DNA from: Mycobacterium kyorinense
Lineage (GTDB): Bacteria; Actinomycetota; Actinomycetes; Mycobacteriales; Mycobacteriaceae
Assembly: GCF_001672775.1 (NCBI RefSeq)
Contig: NZ_LZKJ01000145.1
Coordinates: forward strand, 24,618 to 88,617
Length of the DNA: 64,000 nt
Direction of reading: 5' to 3'
Positions 30,896-38,802 of this stretch are shown here, one piece after another (positions within the stretch are counted from its first letter, which is position 1; the number at the start of each line of letters is the position of its first letter). The translations under genes and the position numbers were made by a program. The notes beneath the pieces are model-generated. The model was given only the letters and a program-made list of their open reading frames with translations. It ran no database searches and had not been told where the DNA came from.

Positions 30896-31570
30896 GTGCG
30901 GATCGGGATCGCCGGCGCAGGCGCTGTCGGTCGGTCCGTCGCGCGGGAACTGCTCGACGACGGGCACAGAGTCTTGTTGATCGAGCGCGACCCCCGGCAC
31001 TACGAACCGCGCGCCGTGCCCGACGCGGAGTGGTTACTGGCCGACGCGTGTGAGCTGACTTCGCTCGAAGAGTCCGGAATCGAGATGTGCGACGTGGTCA
31101 TCACCGCCACCGGCGACGACAAGGTGAACCTTGCTGCGGCTTTGTTGGCCAAGACCGAGTTCGGCGTGGACAGGGTGGTGGCCAGAGTCAACGAGTCACG
31201 CAACGAATGGCTGTTCACCGATGCCTGGGGCGTCGACGTGGCGGTCTCCACCCCGACGGCGATGGTCGCCGGCGTCGAGGGCGCCATCGATGTCGGCCAC
31301 CTGGTGCGGTTGATGGGGCTTCGGCGGGGCCAGGCCAACCTGGAAAAGCTGACGCTCCCTGCGGACAGCCCGCTCGTCGGACAACGGGTCCGTGACTTGG
31401 CGCTACCCGAGAACACCGCGCTGATCACCGTGCTGCGCGGCGACCAGGTCATCCTTCCGCAACCGGACGACGTGCTGGAGGCCGGCGACGAGATGTTGTT
31501 CGTCGCCGGCAGCGCCGTCGAGCATCAGATCCGGGCGGTCATTCACGGCCTCGACGCCGCAACGAGTTGA
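30896..31570 (+). CDS. TrkA/RCK potassium-channel regulatory protein
   Basis: 224-residue cytosolic regulator: an N-terminal Rossmann RCK_N domain (GIAGAGAVGRSVARELL, then LIERDP for nucleotide binding) and a C-terminal RCK_C domain (about 140-215). Such proteins gate Trk/Ktr potassium uptake or partner antiporters. GTG 30896 has GAGGAG seven bases upstream; a GTG at 30881 would add five residues. No TrkH/KtrB pore gene is adjacent; the divergent antiporter is the nearest transport partner. It overlaps the convergent TetR gene by 32 bases. Confidence 0.87.
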   Translation: MRIGIAGAGAVGRSVARELLDDGHRVLLIERDPRHYEPRAVPDAEWLLADACELTSLEESGIEMCDVVITATGDDKVNLAAALLAKTEFGVDRVVARVNESRNEWLFTDAWGVDVAVSTPTAMVAGVEGAIDVGHLVRLMGLRRGQANLEKLTLPADSPLVGQRVRDLALPENTALITVLRGDQVILPQPDDVLEAGDEMLFVAGSAVEHQIRAVIHGLDAATS

Positions 31571-32177
31571 GCACGTGCTGCGTCTGTAGGCGGATGTAAT
31601 CGTCGAGGCTGTAGTTGGGCCCGAAATGCCAGTGTTTCAAGGCCCATCCGTGGGCGAGCAGCATGATGTCGAAGACCACCAGATCCACGTCGGCGTCGCG
31701 AAACGTGCCGTCGGCGATACCGGTCTCGACCGCCGCCCGCAGCGGCGCGGCGGTGGCGATCTCCAGTTCTTTGATCTGGGCACGTCCGGCCGCGTCGAGG
31801 GTGCGGCTCTCCCGATAGGTCAGCACCACCGCGTCGAGGTTTTCGTCGACGATCTCGATGTAGCGCCGGATCCCGGCGGCCAGTTGTTCGGCGGGATCTG
31901 CGCCGGCTGCTTCCATGACCGGTGCCACCTGGTCGCGGAAGGCATCCTGGATCCGCACGATCGTCGCCAGCAGCAGATCCTCTTTGCCGCCGAAGTACTT
32001 GTAGATCAGCCCGACGCTGACGTTGGCCTCGGCCGCCAAATCCTGCATGGACATTTGGTGAAAGCCCTTCTGGCCCATCACCGTAACTGCAGCGTCGAGC
32101 AGTTGGCGGCGCCGTGAGCTGGCGCGTACGGCGCGCACGGCCTCCTCGACCGGCAGCTCGCCGTAGTCGAGCACCAT
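31539..32177 (-). CDS. TetR family regulator
   Basis: 212-residue one-component repressor: helix-turn-helix at about 25-62 (FHQMSMQDLAAEANVSVGLIYKYFGGKEDLL) and a ligand-binding domain behind it. The ATG overlaps the preceding acyl-CoA dehydrogenase stop, making it the last gene of a five-gene catabolic operon. It most likely controls that operon through the palindrome at 36044-36055, with an acyl-CoA intermediate as the signal; both are inferred. Confidence 0.88.
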   Translation of the reverse strand: MVLDYGELPVEEAVRAVRASSRRRQLLDAAVTVMGQKGFHQMSMQDLAAEANVSVGLIYKYFGGKEDLLLATIVRIQDAFRDQVAPVMEAAGADPAEQLAAGIRRYIEIVDENLDAVVLTYRESRTLDAAGRAQIKELEIATAAPLRAAVETGIADGTFRDADVDLVVFDIMLLAHGWALKHWHFGPNYSLDDYIRLQTQHVLNSLRRRGRE

Positions 32178-33322
32178 CAGAAGCCCAGATCCTTGGCGAT
32201 GATGGTCTTCATGATCTCGGTGGTGCCGCCGTAGATGGTCTGGATGCGCGCGTCGACGAACGCCCGCGACACCGGGTACTCGCGCATATAGCCGTAGCCA
32301 CCGTGCAGCTGCAGGCAGCGGTCGGCCACCCGCACTTGCAGTTCGGTGGTCCACCATTTCAGCCGGGCGGCTCGTGCGGTGGTGAGCTCACCAGTCAGGT
32401 GTTCGGCGATGCAGTCGTCGAGATAGGTCCGGGCGACGTCGAGTTCGGTGGCCAGTTCGGCGAGTACGAATTGGGTGTTCTGAAAGTCGGCGATCGGTGC
32501 GCCGAACGCCTGTCGCTGCCGGACATACTCCAGGGTCTCGGCCAGCACTCCTTCGGCGGCGCCGACGGCACCGACGCCCAGCGAAAGTCGTTCTTGGGGA
32601 AGGTTGCTCATCAGCTGGTAGAAGCCCTTGCCCTCTTCCTCGAGCAAGTTGTCGACGGGCACCCGCATGTCGGTGAAGGTCAACTCGCTGGTGTCCTGGG
32701 CGTGCAGGCCGATCTTCTCCAGGTTGCGGCCGCGGCTGAAGCCCGGTGTGTCCGGCTCGACCACCAGCAGCGACAGGCCCTTGTGCTTTTCGGGTGCGGT
32801 GCGTACCGCGATGACGAACAAATCGCCGTTCTGCCCGTTAGAGATAAAGGTTTTCGCGCCGTTGACGACGTAGTGGTCGCCGTCTCGTACTGCTGTCGTG
32901 CGGATGCCGGCCAAATCGCTGCCGGTGCCGGGTTCGGTCATCGCGATGCCGAGCACGGTCTCGCCGGTCACCACTCCCGGCAGCCAGCGTTGCTTCTGTT
33001 CGGGGGTGGTCATGTCGGTGAGATAGGGCAGCACGACGTCGTTTTGCAGCGAGAACGCGATGGCCTCGGCGGCAGCGCCGGCCCGCTGCAGTTCTTCGAT
33101 AACGATTGCGTGGTAGCGAAAGTCGTGGACACCCGGCCCGCCGAGGTCTTCGGACACCGGAAAGCCCAGCAGCCCGAGTTTCCCCGCTTCGGTGAACAGC
33201 GACCGATCCCAACACCCGGCCCGTTCCCAGCTCTCGTGGGCCGGCAGCACGGTCTGTTGCACGAAGTCACGCACCAACTCGCGGAACTGGTGGTGTTCGC
33301 TGGTGTAGCTCAGCGCGCTCAT
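32177..33322 (-). CDS. Acyl-CoA dehydrogenase (LCAD-like active site)
   Basis: 381-residue FAD enzyme with the standard three-domain ACAD layout: AMTEPGTGSDLAG (FAD/substrate), TFISNGQNGDLFVIA, and QLHGGYGYMREYPVSRAF. The position that holds the catalytic glutamate in MCAD is glycine here (IYGGTTEIM), but the alternative glutamate of LCAD/IVD-type enzymes is present in NLPQERLS. It would put a double bond into an acyl-CoA; in this operon a cyclohexanecarboxyl-CoA-type substrate is plausible. It overlaps genes on both sides by 1-4 bases. Confidence 0.88.
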   Translation of the reverse strand: MSALSYTSEHHQFRELVRDFVQQTVLPAHESWERAGCWDRSLFTEAGKLGLLGFPVSEDLGGPGVHDFRYHAIVIEELQRAGAAAEAIAFSLQNDVVLPYLTDMTTPEQKQRWLPGVVTGETVLGIAMTEPGTGSDLAGIRTTAVRDGDHYVVNGAKTFISNGQNGDLFVIAVRTAPEKHKGLSLLVVEPDTPGFSRGRNLEKIGLHAQDTSELTFTDMRVPVDNLLEEEGKGFYQLMSNLPQERLSLGVGAVGAAEGVLAETLEYVRQRQAFGAPIADFQNTQFVLAELATELDVARTYLDDCIAEHLTGELTTARAARLKWWTTELQVRVADRCLQLHGGYGYMREYPVSRAFVDARIQTIYGGTTEIMKTIIAKDLGF

Positions 33323-34491
33323 CGGAAGGCGTCCAGGCCGGTGAAGGCCTGCCCCAGTATCAGTTGGTGCATCTCCGGGGTCCCCTCATAGGTCAACACC
33401 GATTCCAGGTTGACCATGTGCCGGATCACCGGGTATTCGAGCGATATCCCGTTGCCGCCCAGAATGGTTCGGGCGGTGCGGCAGATCTCGATCGCTTCGC
33501 GGGTGTTGTTGAGCTTGCCGAAGCTGACCTGCTCCGGGCGCAGCCCGACGCTGTCTTTGAGTCGGCCCAACTGCAGCGACAGCAGCTGTCCTTTGTGCAG
33601 TTCGACTGCCATGTCGACGAGTTTGGCTTGGGTCAACTGGAATCCCGCGATGGGGCGGCCGAATTGGGTGCGCTGGGTGGCGTAGTCGAGCGCGGATTGC
33701 CAGGCTGACCGCGCGGCGCCCATCGAACCCCAGATGATGCCGTAGCGCGCTTCGGACAGACAGGCCAGTGGCCCGCGCAAGCCTTTGGCGTTCGGCAGCA
33801 TCGCGTCGTCGGGGAGCCGAACGTCGTCGAGCACCAACTCGGAGGTGATTGAGGCGCGCAGCGACAACTTGTGGTGAATGGTGTTGGCCGTGAAGCCGGG
33901 TGTGTCGGTGGGCACGATGAATCCGCGGATTCCGTCTTCGGTGGACGCCCACACGATCGCGACATCGGCCACCGTGCCGTTGGTGATCCACATCTTGCGG
34001 CCGTTGAGCACCCAGTCCGAACCATCGCGTCGCGCACGGGTTTTCATCGCGGCCGGATCGGACCCGATGTCGGGCTCGGTCAGCCCGAAGCATCCCAGCA
34101 GCTCGCCGGCGGCCATGCCCGGTAGCCACTGCTGCTTTTGCTCTTCGGAGCCGTTGTTCCAGATCGCGAACATCGCCAGCGACCCCTGTACGGACACCAG
34201 TGAGCGGATTCCGGAGTCGGCGGCTTCGAGCTCGGTGCAGGCCAGCCCGTAGTGCACCGCCGACGCGCCACCGCAGCCGTAGCCCTTGAGATGCATGCCC
34301 AGCAGGCCGAGCTCGCCGAACTGCTTGGCCAGCTCGCGGGCCACCGGCAGGTCCCCCGCTTCGAACCAGTCGGCGACATACGGCGTGACATTTTCGGCGC
34401 AGAAATCACGGACCGTCTGCCGCACCGCGATCTCGTCGTCGGACAGCGACGCATCCAGGCCGAGCGGGTCGTACGGGTCGAAGCTCATCAT
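33319..34491 (-). CDS. Glutaryl-CoA dehydrogenase-like acyl-CoA dehydrogenase (FadE7-like)
   Basis: 390-residue ACAD that looks like the decarboxylating glutaryl-CoA dehydrogenase. DSGIRSLVSVQGSL matches the GcdH segment whose arginine holds the free carboxylate of glutaryl-CoA, and the C-terminal NGISLEYPVIRHMVNLE...TYEGTPEMH carries the catalytic glutamate and the family-specific residues. It would turn glutaryl-CoA into crotonyl-CoA, a late step after ring cleavage to pimeloyl-CoA. Two adjacent ATG codons (34491, 34488) are possible starts; the first overlaps the badH-like stop. Confidence 0.82.
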   Translation of the reverse strand: MMSFDPYDPLGLDASLSDDEIAVRQTVRDFCAENVTPYVADWFEAGDLPVARELAKQFGELGLLGMHLKGYGCGGASAVHYGLACTELEAADSGIRSLVSVQGSLAMFAIWNNGSEEQKQQWLPGMAAGELLGCFGLTEPDIGSDPAAMKTRARRDGSDWVLNGRKMWITNGTVADVAIVWASTEDGIRGFIVPTDTPGFTANTIHHKLSLRASITSELVLDDVRLPDDAMLPNAKGLRGPLACLSEARYGIIWGSMGAARSAWQSALDYATQRTQFGRPIAGFQLTQAKLVDMAVELHKGQLLSLQLGRLKDSVGLRPEQVSFGKLNNTREAIEICRTARTILGGNGISLEYPVIRHMVNLESVLTYEGTPEMHQLILGQAFTGLDAFR

Positions 34492-35219
34492 CCCGCCATC
34501 GTAAGTCCGCCGCTGACGCTGATCACTTGACCAGTGATGAACGACGCGGCGTCGGAGGCGAAGAACAGGACTGGCGCGGCGACTTCCTCGGGGCGGGCCA
34601 GTCGGCGGAACGGGATCGCTTTGACCAGAGCCTCTCTGAGCTTGTCCGGTTGCGCCGCGAACAGTGGGGTGTCGGTCGGGCCGGGGCACACGCAGTTGAC
34701 CGTGATCTGGTGGCGGGCCATTTCCCGGGCCAACGACTTGGTCAGCGCGATGACGCCGCCTTTGGCGCCGGCGTAGATGGTTTCGCCCGCGCTGCCTACC
34801 CGTCCGGCATCACTGGCCAGGTTGACGACCCGGCCGCCGCCGCCGGTGTCGATCATGCCCGGCAGGAATGCGCTGCACATGTGCACCGGCCCGAGATAGT
34901 TGATCGCCACCACCTTTTCGGCGAATTCGGTTGTGGCATTAAGGAACTGATCGGTTCGGTCCCAGCCGGCGGCGTTGACCAACACGTCGGGGACACCGAC
35001 CTCGGCGTGGGTGCGGTCACGCAGAGTGTCCACTTGTGCGCGGTCGGCGACGTCGACCGGCAGGGCGGTGATCAACTCGGGGTGTTCCTTGGCGGTGGCC
35101 TCGGCAGCGGCTTGGTCGAGGTCGGCGGCGACCACCCGGTCGCCCTGGGCGGCGAACCCCAGCGCGATCGCCTTGCCGATACCCGATCCGGCGCCGGTCA
35201 CCAGTGCGAGCTTGCTCAT
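34488..35219 (-). CDS. SDR, 2-hydroxycyclohexanecarboxyl-CoA dehydrogenase-like (BadH-like)
   Basis: 243-residue SDR: TGAGSGIG (8-15), VNAAGWDR, the catalytic S..Y..K in LASDAGRVG...IYAGAKGGV, and the C-terminal GQVISVSGGLTMAG. The AGWD variant of NNAG is typical of BadH, the NAD enzyme that oxidises 2-hydroxycyclohexanecarboxyl-CoA to the 2-keto form in alicyclic-acid breakdown. The next gene upstream encodes a BadI-like hydrolase, which uses that product. Other 3-hydroxyacyl-CoA dehydrogenases look similar, so the context carries much of the call. Confidence 0.78.
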   Translation of the reverse strand: MSKLALVTGAGSGIGKAIALGFAAQGDRVVAADLDQAAAEATAKEHPELITALPVDVADRAQVDTLRDRTHAEVGVPDVLVNAAGWDRTDQFLNATTEFAEKVVAINYLGPVHMCSAFLPGMIDTGGGGRVVNLASDAGRVGSAGETIYAGAKGGVIALTKSLAREMARHQITVNCVCPGPTDTPLFAAQPDKLREALVKAIPFRRLARPEEVAAPVLFFASDAASFITGQVISVSGGLTMAG

Positions 35220-35232
35220 CTGCGGCTTCTCC

Positions 35233-36036
35233 TCAGGCCGTGACGTAGCGGCCGAACTCGGCGGGACGCTTTTCGGCGAACGCCTGCGCGCCTTCTCGGC
35301 CTTCGTCGGTGTGCACGAAGATCTCCAGCGCCGACATCGCCATGTTGCTCAACCCGGCCTGGTGGTCGGTGTCGGCGTTGAACGACTGCTTGAGGAAACG
35401 CAAGGCGGTCGGGCTCTTTTCGGCGATCTCGGCGGCGATCGCCTTGGCCTCGGTCATCAGTTGGTCGGCGGGCACCACGTAGTTCACCAGGCCCCAACGC
35501 TCGGCGGTGGCGGCGTCGTAGCGGCGGCACAGGAACCAGATTTCCCGCGCCCGCTTCTCGCCAACCACCCGCGCCAGATACGCCGATCCGAAGCCCGCGT
35601 CGAACGACCCGACTCGCGGTCCGGCCTGGCCGAACGTTGCGTGCTCCGCGGCGATCGACAGGTCGCACAGCACATGCAACACATGACCGCCGCCGACCGC
35701 GACGCCGTTGACCGCGGCGATCACCGGCTTGGGCACGTCGCGAATCAGCTTGTGCAGGTAGCCGATTTCGAACATGCCGCTCTCGGTGGGCCCGTAGTCA
35801 CCGGTCTCCGCGCGCTGCTTGACGTCGCCGCCGGTGCAGAACGCCTTGTCCCCGGCACCGGTCAGGATGATCGCCGACACTCGGGTGTCGGCCCACGCGG
35901 CGCGGAACGCCCTGACGAGTTCTTCGACGGTCTTGCCAGTGAAGGCGTTGTAGCGGTGCGGTCGGTTGATCGTGATGATCGCCGCGGCGGCGTCGATCTC
36001 GTAGGTGATGTCTGCGTAGGGTGAATTGCCGTTCAT
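35233..36036 (-). CDS. Crotonase-fold ring hydrolase, 2-ketocyclohexanecarboxyl-CoA hydrolase-like (BadI-like)
   Basis: 267-residue member of the MenB/BadI branch of the crotonase superfamily. The segment FGQAGPRVGSFDAGFGSAYL followed by REIWFLCRRYDA is the MenB/BadI signature. MenB (DHNA-CoA synthase) uses the same motif but normally sits with menaquinone genes; here the neighbours are a BadH-like SDR and two acyl-CoA dehydrogenases, which favours BadI, the enzyme opening the ring to pimeloyl-CoA. ATG 36036 is chosen because the alternative at 36057 lies beyond a palindromic operator. Confidence 0.78.
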   Translation of the reverse strand: MNGNSPYADITYEIDAAAAIITINRPHRYNAFTGKTVEELVRAFRAAWADTRVSAIILTGAGDKAFCTGGDVKQRAETGDYGPTESGMFEIGYLHKLIRDVPKPVIAAVNGVAVGGGHVLHVLCDLSIAAEHATFGQAGPRVGSFDAGFGSAYLARVVGEKRAREIWFLCRRYDAATAERWGLVNYVVPADQLMTEAKAIAAEIAEKSPTALRFLKQSFNADTDHQAGLSNMAMSALEIFVHTDEGREGAQAFAEKRPAEFGRYVTA

Positions 36037-36062
36037 TCTGGACGAATCTAGATTCATTCTGG
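36032..36062 (-). promoter_or_regulatory. Palindromic operator of the alicyclic-acid operon
   Basis: A perfect 12-base palindrome GAATCTAGATTC (36044-36055) is flanked by a direct repeat TTCATTCTGG at 36032-36041 and 36053-36062, 21 bases apart (two helical turns). It covers the start region of the first operon gene and the gap to a divergent gene. Binding by the operon's own TetR protein is inferred. Confidence 0.6.
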
Positions 36063-36091
36063 GTGGCGGTCAAGCCCGGTACTGTCGCGGC

Positions 36092-36460
36092 ATGCGAGTA
36101 CCGCGGGCTCTGGGTTGGCTGATCCTCGACGTCCTCGGTGTGCTGGTGTTCTGTGCGCTCGGCCGACGCAGCCACGATGAAGGACTCGACGTTGGCGGTC
36201 TGGCGGCGACGGCCTGGCCGTTTTTGAGCGGCACCGTCCTGGGCTGGGCGCTGTCCCGGGCCTGGCAGCGACCGACTGCCCTTGTGCCCACCGGAGTAAG
36301 CGTGTGGGCCTGCACTGTCGTTGTCGGGATGCTGCTGCGCAAGCTCAGCTCGGCCGGGGTAGCGGCCAGTTTCGTGGTGGTGGCCTCGTTGGTCACCGCT
36401 GTGCTGTTGCTGGGCTGGCGGGCGGTTGGCACCGTGGTGCAGCGTCGCTCCGCGGCGTGA
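36092..36460 (+). CDS. DUF3054 family membrane protein
   Basis: 122-residue protein with four membrane helices (about 9-24, 38-55, 65-83, 88-110) and the motif ALGRRSHDEG after the first helix, as in the small actinobacterial DUF3054 proteins. Function unknown. It is divergent from the BadI-like gene across the operator and is followed by a vapBC-type module. Confidence 0.75.
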   Translation: MRVPRALGWLILDVLGVLVFCALGRRSHDEGLDVGGLAATAWPFLSGTVLGWALSRAWQRPTALVPTGVSVWACTVVVGMLLRKLSSAGVAASFVVVASLVTAVLLLGWRAVGTVVQRRSAA

Positions 36461-36470
36461 CGACGCGTTA

Positions 36471-36504
36471 TGTGCTACGCGGTGTAGCACATCGGTGCTA
36501 CAGT
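36471..36504 (+). promoter_or_regulatory. Operator and promoter of the toxin-antitoxin pair
   Basis: TGTGCTAC (36471-36478) and GTAGCACA (36484-36491) form a perfect palindrome with a five-base spacer; a third half-site GTGCTAC follows at 36495-36501. TACAGT (36499-36504) resembles a -10 element seven bases before the antitoxin ATG, so the mRNA may be leaderless. Half-site arrays like this are typical of autorepressed VapBC pairs. Confidence 0.65.
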
Positions 36505-36510
36505 ATCGAC

Positions 36511-36804
36511 ATGAAGAGCACCATCAGCCAGCGCGAGTTGCGCAACGACAGCGGCACGATCATGCGCCGGGTCGAGCGCGGGGACAGCTTCACGGTGACG
36601 AGAAACGGCGTTCCGGTGGCGGACCTGGTACCGCATGAGCGCACTGGTGCAGGCGAGCGGCCACGTTTCGTCGCAATAGCGGAAATCACTGCCGGCGCCG
36701 CCGGACTTCCCGTCTGGGACGCGGAGCATTTCGCTCAGGAGTTGCATGCGCTTGATGACATCGTCGATGACAACGACATCGATCCGTGGCGCAACGCCAG
36801 GTAA
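36511..36804 (+). CDS. Antitoxin, Phd/YefM type (VapB)
   Basis: 97-residue protein whose first half is a Phd/YefM DNA-binding fold (TISQRELRNDSGTIMRRVERGDSFTVTRNGVPVADLVP). The acidic C-terminal half (DDIVDDNDIDPW) is expected to wrap the toxin and block its active site. The gene is followed four bases later by a PIN-domain toxin and preceded by an operator with three half-sites, giving the usual autoregulated pair. Confidence 0.9.
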   Translation: MKSTISQRELRNDSGTIMRRVERGDSFTVTRNGVPVADLVPHERTGAGERPRFVAIAEITAGAAGLPVWDAEHFAQELHALDDIVDDNDIDPWRNAR

Positions 36805-36808
36805 CCGA

Positions 36809-37204
36809 ATGCATGAACGCGTATTGCTCGACACATCCGTCGTGATCGACTTTCCCGCTGATGCCGTCGCCGCGCACGCCGCAACCGCCGCGGTCAGCAC
36901 CATCACGCTCGCCGAATTGTCTTACGGTCTGCACACCGACGATCCGCTCCTCAACGCCGCTCGCGAGCAGCGATACCACTGGATCGCCAACACATTCGCG
37001 CCGATTCCATTCGACGCGACCGCCGCCCGTGTCTATGGCGCACTGTGCGCGAATGTCCGGGCTATCGGCCGAAACCCCAAGCCGCGCCGATTTGACTTGC
37101 TCATCGCTGCGGTGGCAGTCGCTTTGGGAGTTCCGCTCATCACCCGTAACGAGGCGGACTTTCTGCGCGTACATCGCACATTGAAAATCATTGCTGTGCC
37201 GTGA
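36809..37204 (+). CDS. PIN-domain ribonuclease toxin (VapC)
   Basis: 131-residue toxin expected to cut specific tRNA or rRNA. The acidic Mg-binding set of the PIN domain is complete: D8 (LLDTSVVIDF), E36 (TLAELSYG), D95 (RRFDLLIA) and the N114-E115-x-D117 cluster (ITRNEADF). ATG 36809 lies four bases after the antitoxin stop. All catalytic residues are intact, so the toxin should be active. Confidence 0.92.
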   Translation: MHERVLLDTSVVIDFPADAVAAHAATAAVSTITLAELSYGLHTDDPLLNAAREQRYHWIANTFAPIPFDATAARVYGALCANVRAIGRNPKPRRFDLLIAAVAVALGVPLITRNEADFLRVHRTLKIIAVP

Positions 37205-37246
37205 CCCGGGAATGCGGATGGGCGATCCACGGTAGACAGTTAGGTG

Positions 37247-37729
37247 ATGTCGGAAACTCTCCAGTTCGTGCCGGTCGTCCAGGACGATCCGCTGACGCAG
37301 CCACTGCTGACCGAGTTGGCCGCTGAGTACGCCCAGCGTTACGGCGGCGCACCGCAGGCCGTGCTGACCTGGCTGCGCGACTATCCCGCAGCCGAATTCA
37401 GCCCGCCCGACGGTGGTTGGCTGATCGGCGTGCTGAACGATGTGCCGGTTACCGGCGGCGGCTTTCGTCGTTTCGACGCCGAAACGGCTGAGTTGAAGCG
37501 GATTTGGACCGACCGCGCACACCGTCGCTGCGGGTTGGCGGCAGCACTGCTGGCCGAACTCGAGGCGGCGATCACCGCTCGCGGTTACCGGCGGATCTAC
37601 CTGATGACCGGCGATCGCCAACCCGAGGCTGAGGCGCTGTATCACGCCGCGGGTTACACCCGGCTGGCCGAGCCGCTGCCATCCACGGAACCGGTCTACC
37701 CGGTCGCGTTCGCCAAGGAGCTGTCGTGA
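37247..37729 (+). CDS. GNAT family N-acetyltransferase
   Basis: 160-residue GNAT with the acetyl-CoA loop WTDRAHRRCGLAAALL and a typical C-terminal YLMTGDRQPEAEALYHAAGY. It overlaps the first of three luciferase-like monooxygenase genes as GTGA and so heads their operon. A GNAT beside such monooxygenases recalls the Bacillus operon in which S-substituted cysteines are N-acetylated before oxidative cleavage; that role is inferred. A GTG directly before the ATG would add one residue. Confidence 0.82.
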   Translation: MSETLQFVPVVQDDPLTQPLLTELAAEYAQRYGGAPQAVLTWLRDYPAAEFSPPDGGWLIGVLNDVPVTGGGFRRFDAETAELKRIWTDRAHRRCGLAAALLAELEAAITARGYRRIYLMTGDRQPEAEALYHAAGYTRLAEPLPSTEPVYPVAFAKELS

Positions 37730-38802
37730 CCGAGCGGCTGCACCTGGGCGTGGCCCTCGACGGCTACGGCTGGCACCCGCAGGCCTGGCGCGCCACCCCG
37801 GACCCGGTGGCCGAATCGATGCTCACCGGCGGTTATTGGGCCGACGTGGCCGCCACCGCCGAACGCGGACTGCTCGACTTTCTCACCATCGACGACACGC
37901 TGATGCCCCAACCCGGGCGCCGTGAAGCAATCGATCCCCGCCGGCTGGCCGGACGCGGGGACGCGGTGTTGGTCGCCGCCCGCATCGCACCGGCGACCCG
38001 GCACATCGGGCTGATCCCGGTGGCCACCGTCACCCACACCGAGCCGTTCCACATCTCCAAGGCCATCGCCACGCTCGACTACGTGTCGCGCGGGCGGGCC
38101 GGCTGGCAGGCGCGAGTCAGTGCCACCACCCACGAGGCGGCGCTGTTCGGCCGCCGCGAGGTATCCGGCGACCTGTTCGACGAGGCCGTCGACTATGTGG
38201 AGGTGGTGCGCAGGCTCTGGGACAGCTGGGAGGACAACGCGGTGATCCGCGACGCGGCCACCGGTCGCTACATCGACCGCGACAAATTGCATTACATCGA
38301 CTTCACCGGAAGATACTTCGCGGTCAAAGGCCCGTCCATCACGCCGCGACCGCCGCAGGGCCAACCGGTAGTGGCCGCACTGGCCCATGCCTCGCGCATT
38401 TACGAATTCGCAGCCGCCAGCGCTGATCTCGTGTTCGTCACCCCCACCGATGACACCCCGCTGCGGGCAATTCTCGACGAGTTAGACCAGCGGTTGAAGG
38501 TCTACGCCGATGTGGTGGTGGCCTTCGGGGGTGACACCGACTTCAGATCGGATGCTCATGTATTTGGCGGCAGCGCAGCAGAATTGGTGGACTTACTACT
38601 GGATTGGCAGCAGCAAGGCGTCCATGGGGCGCGACTGCGACCGGCCGTCAACGCCGTCGACCTGCCGGTGATCGTGGACACGGTAGTGCCGTTACTGCAG
38701 CAGCGCGGCGTGTTCCGCAGTCGTTACCGGGACGGTGAGACATTGCGCGAGCGGCTCGGGTTGCCGATAGCGCCCAACCGATACGCGGCGGTGCCCACGT
38801 GA
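37726..38802 (+). CDS. Luciferase-like (LLM) flavin-dependent monooxygenase 1
   Basis: 358-residue TIM-barrel monooxygenase of the NtaA/SnaA/DszA branch, which uses FMNH2 from a separate reductase. Features: TAERGLLDFLTIDD near 50, VATVTHTEPFHISKAIATLDYVSRGRAGW (about 105-130), and RRLWDSWEDNAV. Its start and stop overlap both neighbours by four bases, indicating coupled translation. Likely role: oxidative cleavage of a carbon-sulfur or carbon-nitrogen bond. Confidence 0.82.
   Translation: MTERLHLGVALDGYGWHPQAWRATPDPVAESMLTGGYWADVAATAERGLLDFLTIDDTLMPQPGRREAIDPRRLAGRGDAVLVAARIAPATRHIGLIPVATVTHTEPFHISKAIATLDYVSRGRAGWQARVSATTHEAALFGRREVSGDLFDEAVDYVEVVRRLWDSWEDNAVIRDAATGRYIDRDKLHYIDFTGRYFAVKGPSITPRPPQGQPVVAALAHASRIYEFAAASADLVFVTPTDDTPLRAILDELDQRLKVYADVVVAFGGDTDFRSDAHVFGGSAAELVDLLLDWQQQGVHGARLRPAVNAVDLPVIVDTVVPLLQQRGVFRSRYRDGETLRERLGLPIAPNRYAAVPT

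Noticed and set aside
35233..36036. MenB (DHNA-CoA synthase) as the identity of the crotonase-fold protein
   Set aside because: The signature fits both MenB and BadI, but no menaquinone genes are near and the BadH-like SDR and two acyl-CoA dehydrogenases are co-operonic. MenB is kept only as an alternative.
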